The notes under the pieces are model-generated. The model did not search any database, was not told the DNA's origin, and worked only from the letters and a program-made list of their open reading frames with translations. From Pseudoxanthomonas beigongshangi (GTDB lineage Bacteria; Pseudomonadota; Gammaproteobacteria; Xanthomonadales; Xanthomonadaceae): 64,000 bases of DNA. This document shows positions 54,241 through 63,528 of the stretch, one piece after another (positions within the stretch are counted from its first letter, which is position 1; every line of letters starts with the position of its first letter). The stretch covers positions 1-64,000 of the forward strand of contig NZ_JADHDV010000001.1 of NCBI RefSeq assembly GCF_016820515.1, given 5' to 3'. Position numbers and translations under genes: made by a program.

Positions 54241-56247
54241 TCAGCGCCACTTGCCGATCAGATCCGCGTCCTTGCGCTGCATCGGCTGGCCCGGCTTGCA
54301 GCTGAAGGCCTGGCCGAATGTCGCCTGGTTGGACAGCGGCGCGTTGGTGCGCCAGACGCCCGGCGCACGCACGTCGGTGGCGGCGCGCTGGGCGGCCTCG
54401 GCGGCGTCCATGCGTTGCGCCCACAACTGCGCCCAGGCGGTGTAGAACGACTGCTTGGCGGGGACGGCGGCCTGCGGCTCGGCGGTGATGAAGGCATCCC
54501 ACGCCAGTTCGACACCGGCCAGGTCGGCCAATGCCTCGTCCTGGACCAGCTTGCCGTTGACCTTGACGTTCTTCAGTTCGGGATAGGCGAACGCGTCGTA
54601 CTGCGCCGCGATCTTCGCGCCGATGGCGTTCCAGGCGGTCAGCTCGGAGGCGGTCCACCAGTCGCGCAGTTCGCCCTTGGCGTCGACCATGCGGCCCTTG
54701 TTGTCGAAGCCGCGGCTGAGCTCGTGACCCACCAGCGCGCCGTAGGCGCCGTACTGGCCGGCGGCATCGCGCTGCGGATCGAACACCGGTGCCTGCAGCA
54801 CCGCGGCGGTGACGATCAGGCGGTTCTGGGCCAGGTCGTAGGCCAGCGCGGGCTGCTGCGGCAGCACGTCCCAGCGGCGATCCGCATTGCCCTTGCCGAT
54901 CCGCTTCATCTCCTCGCGATGGCGCCAGGTCGAGGCGATCAGCATGTTGCCGCCGAAGCTGCCGCGGCCCATCGGCTGCACGCTGTAATCGACGTCGCGG
55001 TGCGGCGTGCCGACTTCGATCTTGAGCTTGCCCAGCTTGGCCTTGGCTTCGGCCTTGGCGCCATCGCTGAGCCAGGTGGCGCGTTCGACCGCGCGGCCCA
55101 GCGCGTCGCGGACCTGGGCGGCGATCGCCTCGGCCTGCTGGTCGCTGGACCTGGGCAGGTAACGCTCGGCGTACTCCTTGCCCAGCATCGGGCCGGCGGC
55201 CAGGTTGATTGCGCCCAGCACCTGCTGCCAGCGGGCCGGCGGCGTGGTCTCCCCGCGCAGGACCTTGCCGCGGAACTCGAATTCGGCGTCGCGGAACGAC
55301 TTGGCCAGGTACGGGGCCATGGCATCGCCGACGCGCCAGCGCAGGTAGGCCTTCCACTGGTCCGGCTTGAGGCTGGCGACCAGCGTGTCGATCTGCTTGA
55401 ACAGCGCCGGATCGGCGATCGACACGGTGTCGTCGCTGACGCCCTGGGCCTTGAGGAAGGCATCGATCTGCAGGTTGCGGTATTGCTTGCCCAGTTCCTT
55501 GGTGGTGACCGGGGCGAAGTTGGACAGCGGATTGCGCAGGTCCAGCAGCGGCTTGGAAACCTGCGCCAGGCGGGTTTCCATATCCAGCACCGCCTGCGTG
55601 TCGGCGTCCAGGCGATTCTGCGCGGTGCCGGTGAGGGCGAGGATCTGCTTCACGTAGGCGCGATAGCGATCCATCACCTGTTTGGTGTCGGCGTCATTGC
55701 GGGTGTAGTAGGCGGGATCCGGCAGGCCCAGGCCACCCTGCATGAAGTAGCCGATGTGGCGATCCAGCGCACGCAGGTCCACGTCGGGGCTGAAATTGAA
55801 GGCGACCGGAATGCCGACCTGGTGCAGCGCCGCGATCGCCGGCGCGACGTCCTTGGCCTTCTTGATGGCGTTGATGCGATCCAGCAGCGGCGCGATCGGC
55901 TTGGCGCCGTCGGCTTCCACCGCGGCTTCGTCCAGGCCACTGGCCCAGAAGTCGCCGAGCAGCTTCTGCACGTGTCCCTGCGGCGACTGCATCGCCGCCT
56001 GCAGCAGGTCGCGCTGCTGCTGTTCCGCGCGCTCGCGCAGCTGGCCCAACGCGCTGGTGCCCGGCGTGGCGTTGGCCTTCAGCCAGTCGGCATTGGCATG
56101 GGCATAGAAATCGCTGCAGGCGGGGCTGACGGCGGGAGCGCGCGGCGCCTTCTTCTTGGCGGCTTCGGCCTGCGGGATGCCCAGCGCGGCGACCAGGGCG
56201 AAGGCGAGCAGGGAGGGATGGCCAAGGGCGGCGCGGGTCTTCGACAT
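54241..56247 (-). CDS. M13-family peptidase homologue with a broken zinc site, 668 aa
   Basis: From ATG 56247 a signal peptide (LLAFALVAALGIPQAEA) leads to the M13 (neprilysin/PepO) fold: CSDFYAHANADWLKANATPG, YFMQGGLGLPDPAYYT, AYLRWRVGDAMAPYLAKSFR and FGQAFSCKPGQPM at the C-terminus. The zinc motif HExxH is altered: VGHELSRGFDNKG (H508-E509-L-S-R512, codon 54712-54714), so the second His ligand is Arg. The Glu-Asp ligand motif ExxxD is still there (EALADLAG). Peptidase activity is therefore doubtful. The intact paralogue lies directly upstream. Confidence 0.92.
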   Translation of the reverse strand: MSKTRAALGHPSLLAFALVAALGIPQAEAAKKKAPRAPAVSPACSDFYAHANADWLKANATPGTSALGQLRERAEQQQRDLLQAAMQSPQGHVQKLLGDFWASGLDEAAVEADGAKPIAPLLDRINAIKKAKDVAPAIAALHQVGIPVAFNFSPDVDLRALDRHIGYFMQGGLGLPDPAYYTRNDADTKQVMDRYRAYVKQILALTGTAQNRLDADTQAVLDMETRLAQVSKPLLDLRNPLSNFAPVTTKELGKQYRNLQIDAFLKAQGVSDDTVSIADPALFKQIDTLVASLKPDQWKAYLRWRVGDAMAPYLAKSFRDAEFEFRGKVLRGETTPPARWQQVLGAINLAAGPMLGKEYAERYLPRSSDQQAEAIAAQVRDALGRAVERATWLSDGAKAEAKAKLGKLKIEVGTPHRDVDYSVQPMGRGSFGGNMLIASTWRHREEMKRIGKGNADRRWDVLPQQPALAYDLAQNRLIVTAAVLQAPVFDPQRDAAGQYGAYGALVGHELSRGFDNKGRMVDAKGELRDWWTASELTAWNAIGAKIAAQYDAFAYPELKNVKVNGKLVQDEALADLAGVELAWDAFITAEPQAAVPAKQSFYTAWAQLWAQRMDAAEAAQRAATDVRAPGVWRTNAPLSNQATFGQAFSCKPGQPMQRKDADLIGKWR

Positions 56248-56343
56248 CAGGGAATCCGGGGTGTTGGAGTTGGCGGATTCTAGCAAGCAGGGCTGGCACT
56301 CCCTGAACGCGGCGCACACTTCCAGGGCAGGTCCGGAAACGAG

Positions 56344-56369
56344 GAAGGCCCGGGAATTCCCGGGCCTTC
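56344..56369. terminator. Palindrome between the two M13 genes
   Basis: GAAGGCCCGGGAATTCCCGG continuing to GCCTTC at 56369 is a perfect 26-base palindrome. It lies 26 bases past the stop of the upstream M13 gene and could end its transcript, though no T tract follows. Confidence 0.5.
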
Positions 56370-56395
56370 GAGGGTACCGCCGGACGTAGTCCGGA

Positions 56396-58510
56396 TTACC
56401 AGATCACCACCTGCTTGTCGCCGTCGCGGACCATGGCGTCGCCGGCCTTGCACTGGAACGCCGCGGCGAACGCCGGCAGGTTGGACGGGGCACCGATGGC
56501 GCGGAAGTTGGCCGGCGCGTGCGGGTCGGTCTTCAGGCGCACGGTCAGTTCTTCCGGGGTGAAATTGCGACGCCACACCGTGGCCCAGTTCAGGAAGAAG
56601 CGCTGGTCGCGGGTCAGCCCGTCGGTCTTCGGATCCGGGGTGGCCTCGGTGGCCTTCTTCATCGCTTCGTACGCGGTCGCCAGGCCGCCCAGGTCGGCGA
56701 TGTTCTCGCCCAGGGTCAGGCTGCCGTTGACCTTGCCGCCGCCTTCGGTGGTGTAGCCGTTGAACTGGTTGACCAGCTTGCCGGTGAGGCCGGAGAACGC
56801 CTTGGCGTCGCCGTCGGTCCACCACACTTCCATGTTGCCGGTCGGCCCGAAGCGCGAGCCCTGATCGTCGTAGCCGTGGATCATCTCGTGGCCGATCACC
56901 GCGCCGATGCCGCCGTAGTTCATTTCATCCGAGGCATTGGGATCGAAGAACGGCGGCTGCAGGATGGCGGCCGGGAACACGATCTCGTTCTGCAGCGGGT
57001 TGTAGTAGGCGTTGACCATCTGCGGCGGCATGCCCCATTCGGTCTTGTCCACGGGCTTGCCGATCTTGCCGAGGTTCCACTTGTAGTTGAATTCCTGCGC
57101 GGCCAGCACGTTGCCGATGTAGCTGTCGCGGCTGGTGGCCAGGCCGGTCCACTCGCGCCACTTGTCGGGATAGCCGATCTTCGGGGTGAAGGTTTCCCAC
57201 TTGGCGATGGCCTTCTGCTTGGTCTCCGCGCTCATCCACGGCAGGTTTTCCAGGCGGGTCTTCAGCGCGGTGCGCAGGTTGCCGACCAGGGTTTCCATCT
57301 TGGCCTTGGACTCGGCCGGGAAGGCGACCTTCACGTACATCTGGCCCAGCGCTTCGCCGGCCTCGCCTTCCACGGTGTCGAGCACGCGCTTCCAGCGCGG
57401 CTTGATTTCCTTCTGCCCGCGCAGGGTCTTGGCGTAGAAGTTGAAGTTCTCGTTGGCGAAGGCGTCGCTCAGGTACGGCGAGGCGCCGTCGACGGTGTGG
57501 AAGCGCAGGTAGGCGCGCCAGATCGCCGGGTCGGTGTCGCCCAGCATCTTGCTCACTTCCTGGTGGAAGCCCGGCATCGCCAGCGAGAACTTGTCCGCCT
57601 TCACGCCCTGCGATTCGAAGAACCGGGTCCAGGAGAAATTCGGGGTCAGCTTGTCGGCGTCGGCCAGGGTGACCGGGTTGTAGTACAGCGAGACGTCGCG
57701 CGAGAGTTCCTCGCTGGTCTTGGACGCTTTCGCCAGGCGGGTTTCGAACGCGACCACGTCCTTGGCCTGCTTGGCGGCGTCGGCGACGGCCACGCCGGAC
57801 AGTTCCAGCACCTTGGCGATGTGGGCCTCGTACGCCTGCAGCTTTTCCTTGTTCTCGGCGTTGGTGTAGTACTCCGGATCCGGCAGGCCCAGGCCGCCCT
57901 GGGAGGCGTAGGCCAGCACCATCGAGGAATCCTTGAAATCGGCTTCGCCGCCGAAGCCGAACAGGAAGTTGCGGCCCTTGGCGGCATTGGCGCTCAGGTA
58001 TTCGACAATCGCTTCCTTGCCGGCCAGGCCGTCGATCGCGGCCAGATCGGCCTTGATCGGCTCGATGCCCTGGGCGTTGACCTTGGCTTCGTCCATGCCG
58101 GTGGCCCACAGGTCGCCGACGATCTTCTCCACGCCGGTGGCGTTGGCATGCGCGGCGGCCTGTTCGGCCAGCTGACGTTGCACGGCGGTGGAACGCTCAT
58201 CCAGCATTTCGAACGCGCCCCAGCTGGTGCGATCGCCCGGGATGGCGTTGGCGGCCAGCCACTTGCCGTTGGCGTAGCCGGTGAAATCGGCGCAGGCGTT
58301 CTTGCTGGTGTCCAGATCCGAGACCAGGAAGCGGTTCACCGGCGGCAACTTGCTCTCGTCCAGCTTCAGCTGAAGTTCGCCGCTGTCGGCGCCGGCCTTG
58401 GCGGCGGCGTCGGGGGAGGCGGCTTCGTTGGGCTTGGAACAGCCGGCGAGGGCCGCGGTGACGGCCAGGGACAAGAGAAGCATCTGCGGTTTACGGAAGG
58501 TCACTTTCAA
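56396..58510 (-). CDS. M13-family zinc metallopeptidase, lipoprotein, 704 aa
   Basis: The signal ends in a lipobox (SLAVTAALAGC), so the enzyme is envelope-anchored. M13 features: CADFTGYANGKWLAANAIPG, GGLGLPDPEYYTN, NAYYNPLQNEIVFPAAILQP, the zinc site VIGHEMIHGYDDQG (H541-E542-x-x-H545) and the third ligand in LTLGENIADLGGL, with the C-terminal RFFLNWATVWRR. All ligands are intact. It cleaves short peptides in the periplasm. The truncated zinc site of the neighbour contrasts with this copy. Confidence 0.95.
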   Translation of the reverse strand: MKVTFRKPQMLLLSLAVTAALAGCSKPNEAASPDAAAKAGADSGELQLKLDESKLPPVNRFLVSDLDTSKNACADFTGYANGKWLAANAIPGDRTSWGAFEMLDERSTAVQRQLAEQAAAHANATGVEKIVGDLWATGMDEAKVNAQGIEPIKADLAAIDGLAGKEAIVEYLSANAAKGRNFLFGFGGEADFKDSSMVLAYASQGGLGLPDPEYYTNAENKEKLQAYEAHIAKVLELSGVAVADAAKQAKDVVAFETRLAKASKTSEELSRDVSLYYNPVTLADADKLTPNFSWTRFFESQGVKADKFSLAMPGFHQEVSKMLGDTDPAIWRAYLRFHTVDGASPYLSDAFANENFNFYAKTLRGQKEIKPRWKRVLDTVEGEAGEALGQMYVKVAFPAESKAKMETLVGNLRTALKTRLENLPWMSAETKQKAIAKWETFTPKIGYPDKWREWTGLATSRDSYIGNVLAAQEFNYKWNLGKIGKPVDKTEWGMPPQMVNAYYNPLQNEIVFPAAILQPPFFDPNASDEMNYGGIGAVIGHEMIHGYDDQGSRFGPTGNMEVWWTDGDAKAFSGLTGKLVNQFNGYTTEGGGKVNGSLTLGENIADLGGLATAYEAMKKATEATPDPKTDGLTRDQRFFLNWATVWRRNFTPEELTVRLKTDPHAPANFRAIGAPSNLPAFAAAFQCKAGDAMVRDGDKQVVIW

Positions 58511-58687
58511 CTCCGGCCCGGGTGGGCATTGGGATAGGTCTGTCCAGACGGACGTGCGCGGACTCTACTCCCCGCCCGGAAAGGCGGGGGGTGTCGAAGG
58601 TCATGGTACGGGGCCGGCCATTGCCGGGGCGTCATGGCCACGGTGGCCGGTCATGCTAGGGTTGGGCGGACATTGCGAGAGCCGAGA

Positions 58688-60061
58688 ATGCGGATCGAAT
58701 TCCATGGCGCGGCCGGCGAGGTGACCGGCTCGATGCATCTGGTGCACGCCGGCGGCAGGCGGATCCTGCTGGACTGCGGGATGCTCCAGGGCAGCCGCGA
58801 GGCCGAGGCCCGCAATGCCGATCCGTTCCCGTTCGAACCGTCGTCGCTGGACGCGCTGGTGGTAAGCCATGCCCACATCGATCACATCGGTCGGATTCCG
58901 CTGCTGGTGCGGCGCGGATTCCGCGGGCCGATCCATGCGCAGGCGGCCACCGCCGAACTGATGCCGGTGATGCTGATGGACTCGGCCTCGTTGGCCGAAG
59001 CGGACGCCGAACGCGCCAACCGGCGCCGCCGCGACGGCGAGCCCGAGATCCAGCCGCTGTACGGACGCGAGGACGTGCAGGCGGCGATGGCGCAGGTACG
59101 GCCGCTTGCATACGACCAGCGACAGCCGATCCTGGCGGGCGTGGACATCGCCTTCCGCGATGCCGGCCATATCCTCGGTTCCAGCATCGTCGAGATCTGG
59201 GCCGATGATCGCAAGCTGGTGTTCTCCGGCGATCTGGGCCAGAAGGGCACGCCGATCCTGCGCGATCCTTCGCCGGTGCGCGACGCGGACCTGGTGCTGA
59301 TGGAGTCCACCTATGGCGATCGCAACCATCGCGATCGTCCGGCCACGGTACGCGAGCTGGGCGATGTCCTCGAGCAGGCCTGGGCCGATCGCGGCAATGT
59401 GCTGATACCCGCGTTCGCGGTCGGCCGCAGCCAGGAACTGCTGTACTGGTTCGCGCGCCATTGGGACGAGTGGAACCTGTCGCGCTGGCGCGTGTTCCTG
59501 GACAGTCCGATGGCGGGCAAGGTCGTGCAGATATACGGACGCCACCACGAACTGTTCGACATGGAAGCGCAGGAAGTCTGGCGCGGCTCGCCCAATCCGT
59601 TCCGGCTGCCCAACCTGCACATCACCGAAAGCACCGCCGAATCGATGGCGATCAACCAGATCACCAATGGCGCGATCATCATCGCCGGCTCGGGCATGGC
59701 CAACGGCGGTCGCATCCAGCACCACCTGGCCCACAACCTGGATCGGCAGCGCACGCACGTGGTGTTTGTCGGTTACCAGGCCGAGGGCACGCTGGGACGG
59801 CGGCTGGTCGATGGCGCGCGCTGGGTACGCATCCACGGTCGCGATCACCGGGTCAATGCGCGGTGCCACACCATCGGCGGCCTGTCCGCGCATGCGGATC
59901 AGGCCGGATTGCTGGCGTGGTACGGCGGCTTCGAACCTTCGCCTCCGGTGGTGCTGGTGCATGGCGAGGACCGCGCGCGCGAGGCGCTGGCCGGCGAAAT
60001 CGGCGAACGCTTCGGAGTGACCGCGGAACTGGCGCGGCCGGGCATGCAACTGGACGTCTGA
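58688..60061 (+). CDS. MBL-fold/beta-CASP RNA exonuclease-like protein, 457 aa
   Basis: The start at ATG 58688 (MRIEFHGAAGEVTGSMHLVH) fits family length. MBL metal motifs: VVSHAHIDHIGRIPLL, DAGHILGSSIVEI, SGDLGQKGTP. The beta-CASP insert begins at NVLIPAFAVGRSQELLYWF and holds IIAGSGMANGGRIQHHLAHN; the C-terminal motif is TIGGLSAHADQAGLLAWYGG. This is the YsiF/PSE-type family of RNA-processing exonucleases, cytosolic. Substrate unknown. It is divergent from the M13 gene. Confidence 0.92.
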   Translation: MRIEFHGAAGEVTGSMHLVHAGGRRILLDCGMLQGSREAEARNADPFPFEPSSLDALVVSHAHIDHIGRIPLLVRRGFRGPIHAQAATAELMPVMLMDSASLAEADAERANRRRRDGEPEIQPLYGREDVQAAMAQVRPLAYDQRQPILAGVDIAFRDAGHILGSSIVEIWADDRKLVFSGDLGQKGTPILRDPSPVRDADLVLMESTYGDRNHRDRPATVRELGDVLEQAWADRGNVLIPAFAVGRSQELLYWFARHWDEWNLSRWRVFLDSPMAGKVVQIYGRHHELFDMEAQEVWRGSPNPFRLPNLHITESTAESMAINQITNGAIIIAGSGMANGGRIQHHLAHNLDRQRTHVVFVGYQAEGTLGRRLVDGARWVRIHGRDHRVNARCHTIGGLSAHADQAGLLAWYGGFEPSPPVVLVHGEDRAREALAGEIGERFGVTAELARPGMQLDV

Positions 60062-60088
60062 AAACACTCGCGACCGGTGCGCCGGTCG

Positions 60089-61759
60089 TCAGGGCGTCGC
60101 GGCGGCGTGGCTCACACTGCGGTTGCGACCGGCCTGCTTGGCCTGGTACAGCGCCGCGTCGGCGCGTTCGAACACTTCCGCCGAATCCAGGTTGTCGCCG
60201 GCCTGGGTGGTGTGGATGCCGATGCTGGCGGTGAATGGCGGCGCATCGAGGGCACGCTCGGTGCGGGCGGCGAGATTGGCCAGATCGACATGGATGGTGG
60301 TGGCGATGGTGGCGGCCGCCTGCGCGGAGGTTTCCGGCAGCAGCACCGCGAATTCGTCGCCGCCCAATCGCGCGATCACGTCGCGCGGGCGGCGCGCGCG
60401 TCCGCGCAGCACGCGCGCCAGCAGCCGCAGCACCGCGTCGCCGCTGGCGTGTCCCTGGCTGTCATTGAGCTGCTTGAAGTGATCGATGTCCAGCAGCAGC
60501 AGCGACATCGGCAGGTGGGTGCGCTGGATCGCGCGCAGTTCCTGTTCCAGCGCATGGTTGAACTTGTTGCGGTTGGCCAGCCCGGTCAACGGGTCGGTCT
60601 GGGCGGCGCGCTGGGTGCGGCGAATCAGGCGGTATACCCATACCGACGCGCCGGTCGCCAGCACCAGCAGGGTGGCCGAGGCGGGGAACCACAGCCGCGC
60701 GAACTGCAGCAGCAGCAGGGACAGCAGCAAGGTCAGGGCAATCGTGGCCAGCGCCGGCCGCCAGATCTGGCGGAACGCCGGGAAGCCGCACAACACCATC
60801 GGCAGCGATACCAGCAGGATCGACAGCAGCAATTGCGCGCCCAGCGACATCGGGGTGATGGCGGTGCCCTGGATCAGCATGTTGAGCACGTTGGCCTCGT
60901 ACTCAACGCCGGTCAGTCCGCGTCCGCCGCGCTGGCCCGGCACGTTGACGGTGTCGCCCATTCCCATCGCGGTGGTGCCCACCAGCACCCAGCGTCCCTG
61001 CAACAGCGAGGCCGGCACGCGCTGGTGGATGACGTCGGTGTAGGAAACCTGGGCGAATCCGCCCGGAGGACTGGCGTAGGGAACCAGCACGCGGTGATCG
61101 CGCACCCAGCGCTGCGGCGAGGCCTGGTCCTGATCCGACAGGCGTTCGCCGGGCAGATCATCGTTCTGGGCCAGCGGCTGATCCAACTGGCTCAGCGCCA
61201 GCGCCAGGGCCGGCCAGCGCGGAGAACCCTGGCCGGCGCGCAGATAGGCGCTGCGCACCACGCCATCGTCGTCCGCCGCCAGGTCCACGTGACCCAGTGA
61301 AGCGACCGATGCGGAGAATTCCGGGATTGGCAGCAGTTCCACCAGCGGCCCGTTGGCCTGGGTCGCCTCGGCCAGCACCGGCAACACCACCTTGCCGTGG
61401 CGACTCATGGCACGCGCCAGCAACGCATCGCCCTCGGGGTCGAACAGCGCCGGTTCGGACAGCAGCAGATCCAGGCCGATGCCACGCACGCCGATGCGTC
61501 CGAGTTCGTCGATCAGGCGCGCATGCTGGCGCCGCGACCACGGCCAGCGACCCAGTTCGCCCAGGCTCTTTTCGTCGATGGCGACGACGACGATGCGATT
61601 GTCCGCTTCCTGCGAGACCAGCGGGCCGAGCCGGTCGTACAGCCACTGATCCATCCGCGCGACCAGGCCGGTCAGGATCAGGCAGGCCACGATTGCCGAT
61701 GCGCCCAGCGCGATCAGCAGGCGGCTCCTGGGCTTGGAGGTCGAGGGCGGGGGGATCAT
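60089..61759 (-). CDS. CHASE2-GGDEF diguanylate cyclase, 556 aa
   Basis: ATG 61759 overlaps the upstream stop by four bases. One N-terminal helix (LLIALGASAIVACLILTGLV) leads to a periplasmic CHASE2 domain (VVVAIDEKSLGELGRWPWSR, GIGLDLLLSEP, RWVLVGTTAMGMGDTVNVPG), then three helices (LLLSILLVSLPMVLCGFPAF and on) and GGDEF (DPLTGLANRNKFNHALEQEL, ARLGGDEFAVLL). An RPRD sequence five residues before GGDEF is a product-inhibition I-site. It should make c-di-GMP with feedback control. The coupled LysM-FecR protein is its likely periplasmic partner. Confidence 0.94.
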   Translation of the reverse strand: MIPPPSTSKPRSRLLIALGASAIVACLILTGLVARMDQWLYDRLGPLVSQEADNRIVVVAIDEKSLGELGRWPWSRRQHARLIDELGRIGVRGIGLDLLLSEPALFDPEGDALLARAMSRHGKVVLPVLAEATQANGPLVELLPIPEFSASVASLGHVDLAADDDGVVRSAYLRAGQGSPRWPALALALSQLDQPLAQNDDLPGERLSDQDQASPQRWVRDHRVLVPYASPPGGFAQVSYTDVIHQRVPASLLQGRWVLVGTTAMGMGDTVNVPGQRGGRGLTGVEYEANVLNMLIQGTAITPMSLGAQLLLSILLVSLPMVLCGFPAFRQIWRPALATIALTLLLSLLLLQFARLWFPASATLLVLATGASVWVYRLIRRTQRAAQTDPLTGLANRNKFNHALEQELRAIQRTHLPMSLLLLDIDHFKQLNDSQGHASGDAVLRLLARVLRGRARRPRDVIARLGGDEFAVLLPETSAQAAATIATTIHVDLANLAARTERALDAPPFTASIGIHTTQAGDNLDSAEVFERADAALYQAKQAGRNRSVSHAAATP

Positions 61760-63411
61760 AGGCTCAGCAGGAGCAGGACCGCGCCCGCTCCGGCACCGAT
61801 CCGGCACAGCCGACAGGGCAGCTTGACCTTCTGCGCCGGCGCGAACTCGCCGGTTTCCCCGTCGGTGTCGATGGCCTGCGCGCGCAGGTACCAGGTTCCG
61901 CCGGCCAGCTTGGACACGGTGATTTCGGGCTGTTCGACGACCTCGTCGACGCGCAGCTTGTCAAACGACGGCGAACGCGACATCTGGAAGCGGTAGCGCT
62001 GGCCCGGCTGGCCCGCGCGCCAGTTGAAACTGATGCCTCCGGCGCGTGCGCCATCCTTGTCCAGATCGATGTCGTCGATCGGATCCAGCGGGCGGACCGT
62101 GAACTCGATGGCGTCTCCAAATGGCCCCTTCTTCCCCTGGGCATCGATGCTGCCCACCCGCCAATAGTACGCGCCGGGCGGCAACGGCTCTGCGACGGTG
62201 ATCGCTTCTCCGCGCACCTCGTCCCCTCGTGCGACCGGGGCGCGGAACTCGGGGTTGTCCGCCACTTCGTAGCGGTAGCGGTGGGCTTCCGGCGCCTGGG
62301 TCCAGCGCAATGCCGGACGGTTCTGGCGGACCAGGCCGCCGGCCGAGGGAGTGATGGCATACGGCGGCACGGGCCGGCCTTCGATGGCGAACGCGGCGTC
62401 GGCATCGCGGCCTTCCAGGCCGCCGCCATCAATCGCGCTGACCCGAAGGTGGTACTGGCCCGGCTCCAGCACCGGGGCGGTGACCGACGGCGTGCCGCTG
62501 GCGAGATCGGCGACGAGCGCCGCGAAATCCGGGTGCGGGCTGATCAGGACACGATAGCCCGCGGCGCCGGCGACCGCGGGCCAGGCGAACTGCGGGCGCA
62601 CGCTGTCCTGGTGCGCGGCGATCGACGAAAGGTCCGGCGCGGGCAGCAGCGCGATCGGCTGCAGCGAATCGCCACCCCCGGTTTGCGCGTGCGTGCCGAA
62701 GCCGGGCTTGAGCAAGGTCGCGTGACGCCCGACGGTCACCGCGACGCGTCCGTCCAGCACCTCCGCCTGGGTACCCTGGTCACCGCTGTGGATGCGGAAA
62801 CGGGTGCCGCGCACGGCGGAGGAAGCAGTGGGCGTGTCGACGATGAAGCGGGAACCCGGACCACGCAGATGGCGGACTTCGTTGTGGACGTGGCCGCGCT
62901 GCAGGCGCAGGCGGGTGTCGACCATGCCGGTGCGGCCGTAGCGGGTCAGCCGGTCCAGCACCAGTTCGCTGCCCTCGCGCAGGCGCAGGCGGGAGCCATC
63001 GGCGAACTGCAGGCTCAGCGATGCGCCCGCGGCGGTCAGCAGGCGGCTGCCTGCTCCCAGTTCCATGCCTTCGTTCACTGCTTGCGAGGTGCCGGCGCTG
63101 GTCACGGTGGTGGCCTTGCCGATCAACGCCACCACCCGCGCCCGCGCCGGCTGCTGGCGCAGCCAGGTCAGGGGAATGCGCAGGCGGGTGCCCGGCGCCA
63201 GCCGGTAGGGATCGGCGATGCGGTTATGCTGTTGAAGCCGATGCCAGTCGACTCCGGGTTTGAGATAGGCGCCGCCCAGATCCCACAGGGTGTCGCCCGG
63301 GCGGACCCGGTAGACCCAGTCTTCGGCGAACGCGGGGACGCAGGCCAACGCCAGGACCAGCAAGAGCCCCGCGCGGAATCCCATTCCCCGGACCAACGTC
63401 GTGATCGCCAA
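61756..63411 (-). CDS. Exported LysM-FecR domain protein, 551 aa
   Basis: A signal peptide (GLLLVLALACVPAFA) precedes a LysM domain at about residues 31-80 (YRVRPGDTLWDLGGAYLKPG, LAPGTRLRIPLTWL), a FecR domain at about 115-215 (GMELGAGSRLLTAAGASLSL, DTPTASSAVRGTRFRIHSG) and fibronectin-like beta-sandwich repeats (FAWPAVAGAAGYRVLISPHP, LRWTQAPEAHRYRYEVADNP). It ends with a short hydrophobic C-tail (GAGAGAVLLLLSL). LysM binds peptidoglycan. FecR-LysM proteins commonly precede CHASE2 cyclases. The pair probably senses the cell wall. Confidence 0.88.
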   Translation of the reverse strand: MAITTLVRGMGFRAGLLLVLALACVPAFAEDWVYRVRPGDTLWDLGGAYLKPGVDWHRLQQHNRIADPYRLAPGTRLRIPLTWLRQQPARARVVALIGKATTVTSAGTSQAVNEGMELGAGSRLLTAAGASLSLQFADGSRLRLREGSELVLDRLTRYGRTGMVDTRLRLQRGHVHNEVRHLRGPGSRFIVDTPTASSAVRGTRFRIHSGDQGTQAEVLDGRVAVTVGRHATLLKPGFGTHAQTGGGDSLQPIALLPAPDLSSIAAHQDSVRPQFAWPAVAGAAGYRVLISPHPDFAALVADLASGTPSVTAPVLEPGQYHLRVSAIDGGGLEGRDADAAFAIEGRPVPPYAITPSAGGLVRQNRPALRWTQAPEAHRYRYEVADNPEFRAPVARGDEVRGEAITVAEPLPPGAYYWRVGSIDAQGKKGPFGDAIEFTVRPLDPIDDIDLDKDGARAGGISFNWRAGQPGQRYRFQMSRSPSFDKLRVDEVVEQPEITVSKLAGGTWYLRAQAIDTDGETGEFAPAQKVKLPCRLCRIGAGAGAVLLLLSL

Positions 63412-63528
63412 GCCTGTTCCCTGCCATCCAGTTTGCGTGCTGAATCACAATTATAGGCGAGCCGGCCTCCCGGCTGTGGCCGCTGCGGGCCCCGGCTTCC
63501 GTTTAGGCGTTCCGGCCGGAGCGGGGGC

